Source: Lacinutrix venerupis
GTDB lineage: Bacteria > Bacteroidota > Bacteroidia > Flavobacteriales > Flavobacteriaceae
Assembly: GCF_003663945.1 (NCBI RefSeq)
Contig: NZ_RCCH01000005.1
Coordinates: 1-64,000, forward strand
Reading direction: 5' to 3'
Length of the DNA stretch: 64,000 bases
Positions 62,403 to 64,000 of the stretch are shown here, piece after piece. The notes below the pieces were generated by a model, which was given only the letters and a program-made list of their open reading frames with translations, was not told the origin of the DNA and made no database searches. Made by a program: the position numbers and the translations under genes. The stretch's first letter is position 1. Each line of letters starts with the position of its first letter.

Positions 62403-63206
62403 ATGAAAACAATTACAATGTTACTCTTTGCTATTATATTAAATGCTTGTGGAGCCAGTAATAAAGCCACTACAAATTTAGTAGATAGTGACACAAATAA
62501 AACCCAACAAACATTAAATGGCACATTTAATGTTATAAATACAAACTCAAAAAATCTTACGATTACTTTTGATGAAACAACCAATCGTGTCTCTGGTTTT
62601 TCAGGTTGCAATAATTTTTTTGGAAATTATACTTTAAATAAAAACAGTCTTGTTTTTAGCGGTTTAGGTTTAACTAGAAAAATGTGCGAAGAGCAAAATA
62701 ATTTAGCTGAACAACAGATGATAACTGCTTTAAACGAAACTACTAGTTTTGAAATTAAAGACAATAAAATCATATTTAAAAAAGCAGAAAAAGAACTACT
62801 TTCTGCTATAAAAAATACAGATGCCAAAATAATGCAAGACCATAATATTAGTATAGAATATAGTACTTCAACTAGAGCTGCGTCAAAAAAAATAACTTTA
62901 GAAGATAAAACAGTAAGTGTACAAAATAGAAACGACAATACACCTAAGACAACTAATTGTTCAAACGAGAATTGGGCTAAAGTAATGGCTATGGTTTCAA
63001 ATTTAAATTTAAAAACTCTTACAACTTTAGAGCCTCCAAGCAAAGCTCACCAATACGATGGTGCTCCATTAGCATATTTTTCTATCACAAAAGATGGAGA
63101 AACATATAAAACTCCAGCTTTTGATGCCGGAAAACCTAATAAAGAAATTGAACCTTTGGTTAGTATGCTAATAAATATTGCCAAGTCTACAACAGAAAAG
63201 AACTAA
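62403..63206 (+). CDS. META-domain (HslJ-like) lipoprotein
   Basis: A 267-residue protein with lipobox LNAC (Cys16). The META domain at about 38-120 has LNGTFNVINTNSKNLTITFD, SGFSGCNNFFGNYTLNKNSL and GLGLTRKMCEE, the form found in HslJ-type proteins linked to heat shock or antibiotic tolerance. The second half (about 145-265) is a separate domain with ISIEYSTSTRAASKKITLED, TNCSNENWAKVMAMVSNLNL and AFDAGKPNKEIEPLVSMLIN. The gene lies between sufS (54 bp) and sufE (40 bp), another envelope protein embedded among Fe-S genes. Confidence 0.85.
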   Translation: MKTITMLLFAIILNACGASNKATTNLVDSDTNKTQQTLNGTFNVINTNSKNLTITFDETTNRVSGFSGCNNFFGNYTLNKNSLVFSGLGLTRKMCEEQNNLAEQQMITALNETTSFEIKDNKIIFKKAEKELLSAIKNTDAKIMQDHNISIEYSTSTRAASKKITLEDKTVSVQNRNDNTPKTTNCSNENWAKVMAMVSNLNLKTLTTLEPPSKAHQYDGAPLAYFSITKDGETYKTPAFDAGKPNKEIEPLVSMLINIAKSTTEKN

Positions 63207-63246
63207 AGAATTTAGTAAATTTGTAGTAGAAAAATTAACTTGATAA

Positions 63247-63672
63247 ATGCAAAGTATTAAAGAGATACAAGACGAAATTATAGACGAGTTTTCAATGTTT
63301 GAAGATTGGGAGGAACGCTATCAATATATGATAGATTTAGGTAAAGACCTACCTTTAATTGATGAACAATTTAAAACCGAAGACAATATTATTAAAGGAT
63401 GCCAAAGTAAAGTTTGGGTACATGCAGAATTAAAAAATAATGCATTGGAATTTACAGCAGATAGTGATGCTATAATTACAAAAGGTATTATTGCTATCTT
63501 AATTAGAGCATTCTCTAATCAACATCCAAAAGATATAATTGAAGCTAACACAGATTTTATAGACAAAATTGGTTTAAAAGAGCATTTGTCTCCAACAAGA
63601 GCAAATGGTTTGGTTAGCATGATAAAACAAATTAAAATGTATGCCATTGCGTACCAAACTCAATTAAGTTAA
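63247..63672 (+). CDS. sufE: Sulfur acceptor protein SufE
   Basis: Accepts persulfide sulfur from SufS and passes it to SufB; 141 residues. The acceptor cysteine is C52 in IKGCQSKVWVHAEL. The family pattern IQDEIIDEFSMFEDWEERYQ, MIDLGKDLP, DAIITKGIIAILIRAFS and LKEHLSPTRANGLVSMIKQI is complete. The sufT-like gene follows 63 bp downstream. Confidence 0.96.
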   Translation: MQSIKEIQDEIIDEFSMFEDWEERYQYMIDLGKDLPLIDEQFKTEDNIIKGCQSKVWVHAELKNNALEFTADSDAIITKGIIAILIRAFSNQHPKDIIEANTDFIDKIGLKEHLSPTRANGLVSMIKQIKMYAIAYQTQLS

Positions 63673-63735
63673 GTGGTTTTTTATAAAAATAATTTTATAA
63701 CAACAAAAAAACACATTAACAAAAAACAGTAAATT

Positions 63736-64000
63736 ATGAGTGATACAACAATAGACACCACAGCATTAGGAGAAAAAATAGTTGCCGTTATAAAAACCAT
63801 CTATGACCCAGAAATTCCTGTAGATATATACGAATTAGGTTTAATTTACGACGTTTTTGTAAACGAAGACTACGATGTTAAAATTTTAATGACATTAACA
63901 ACACCTAATTGTCCAGTGGCAGAAACACTTCCTTTAGAGGTAGAAGAAAAAGTAAAATCAATTAAAGACGTTAATGATGCTGAAGTTGAAATTACTTTCG
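63736..64000 (+). CDS. sufT: SufT/MIP18-family (DUF59) Fe-S protein, 3' end outside window
   Basis: The first 88 codons are visible from the ATG at 63736. The DUF59 domain has VIKTIYDPEIPVDIYELGLI, YDVKILMTLTTPNCPVAETL with its conserved Cys, and EVEEKVKSI. Proteins of this family help mature or deliver Fe-S clusters. Position after sufE supports the SufT assignment, which is by family and context rather than test. Confidence 0.88.
   Translation, partial: MSDTTIDTTALGEKIVAVIKTIYDPEIPVDIYELGLIYDVFVNEDYDVKILMTLTTPNCPVAETLPLEVEEKVKSIKDVNDAEVEITF

Overview
The window looks like a chromosomal segment of a marine-type member of the Flavobacteriaceae (Bacteroidota). Supporting signs are the low G+C content, type IX secretion (T9SS) sorting domains on several large surface proteins, promoters of the Bacteroidota form TTG-N17-20-TAnnTTTG, many lipoproteins with acidic residues after the lipobox cysteine, an sdhCAB operon with a single membrane subunit, and a SUF-type iron-sulfur operon. 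I see no tRNA, rRNA, CRISPR array, prophage or insertion sequence. It reads as ordinary core genome with a few accessory islands.

Layout. 1-5.3 kb: the N-terminal ~1759 residues of a giant secreted adhesin (minus strand), with a 783-bp tandem repeat and the start of a T9SS type B sorting domain at the window edge. 5.4-8.4 kb: aldo-keto reductase (Tas-like), OmpA-family lipoprotein, exonuclease III. 8.5-13.1 kb: a 1156-residue putative outer-membrane protein and a YD-repeat-like secreted protein. 13.2-17.7 kb: glycyl-tRNA synthetase, two tandem coiled-coil paralogues, ComF. 17.8-24.1 kb: Ig-like lipoprotein, omega-amidase plus methionine/glutamine aminotransferase, and a DPP11-type S46 peptidase. 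24.2-27.3 kb: LytTR regulator and LytS-type kinase, divergent from a TlpA lipoprotein and a frameshifted thioredoxin-like gene. 27.4-34.5 kb: MutS-like membrane ATPase, M28 peptidase, a T9SS protein that has lost its start codon, sdhCAB. 34.6-43.4 kb: esterase lipoprotein, BNR-propeller protein, aminopeptidase P, aspartate kinase divergent from an ACT-domain protein, NTF2-like protein. 43.4-49.1 kb: a small redox module (31-residue zinc-ribbon-like protein, AhpD-like protein, cupredoxin-like protein) near AraC, then BrnQ, a hydrolase, a small zinc-finger protein and ThiL. 49.3-55.4 kb: a five-gene cell-surface cluster ending in an MbnP-like protein and a di-heme peroxidase. 55.5-64 kb: sufA-sufB-lipoprotein-sufC-sufD, a convergent PadR operon, then sufS-META lipoprotein-sufE-sufT.

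The strongest candidates for something undescribed are: (1) the surface cluster at 49.3-55.4 kb, in which two paralogous choice-of-anchor B proteins are exported by different routes and sit with a beta-propeller lipoprotein, an MbnP-like protein and its presumed di-heme partner; (2) a dispersed, structured ~90-97 nt element present twice (6569-6665 and 44662-44751), each copy directly after a minus-strand stop codon and with a covarying closing stem; and (3) a LytS-type kinase with a four-cysteine periplasmic loop, divergent from thioredoxin-fold lipoproteins. Two proteins under 60 residues (44437-44532 and 60070-60249) are also annotated. Several genes have a TAnnTTTG box only 3-5 nt before the start codon, which suggests leaderless mRNAs.
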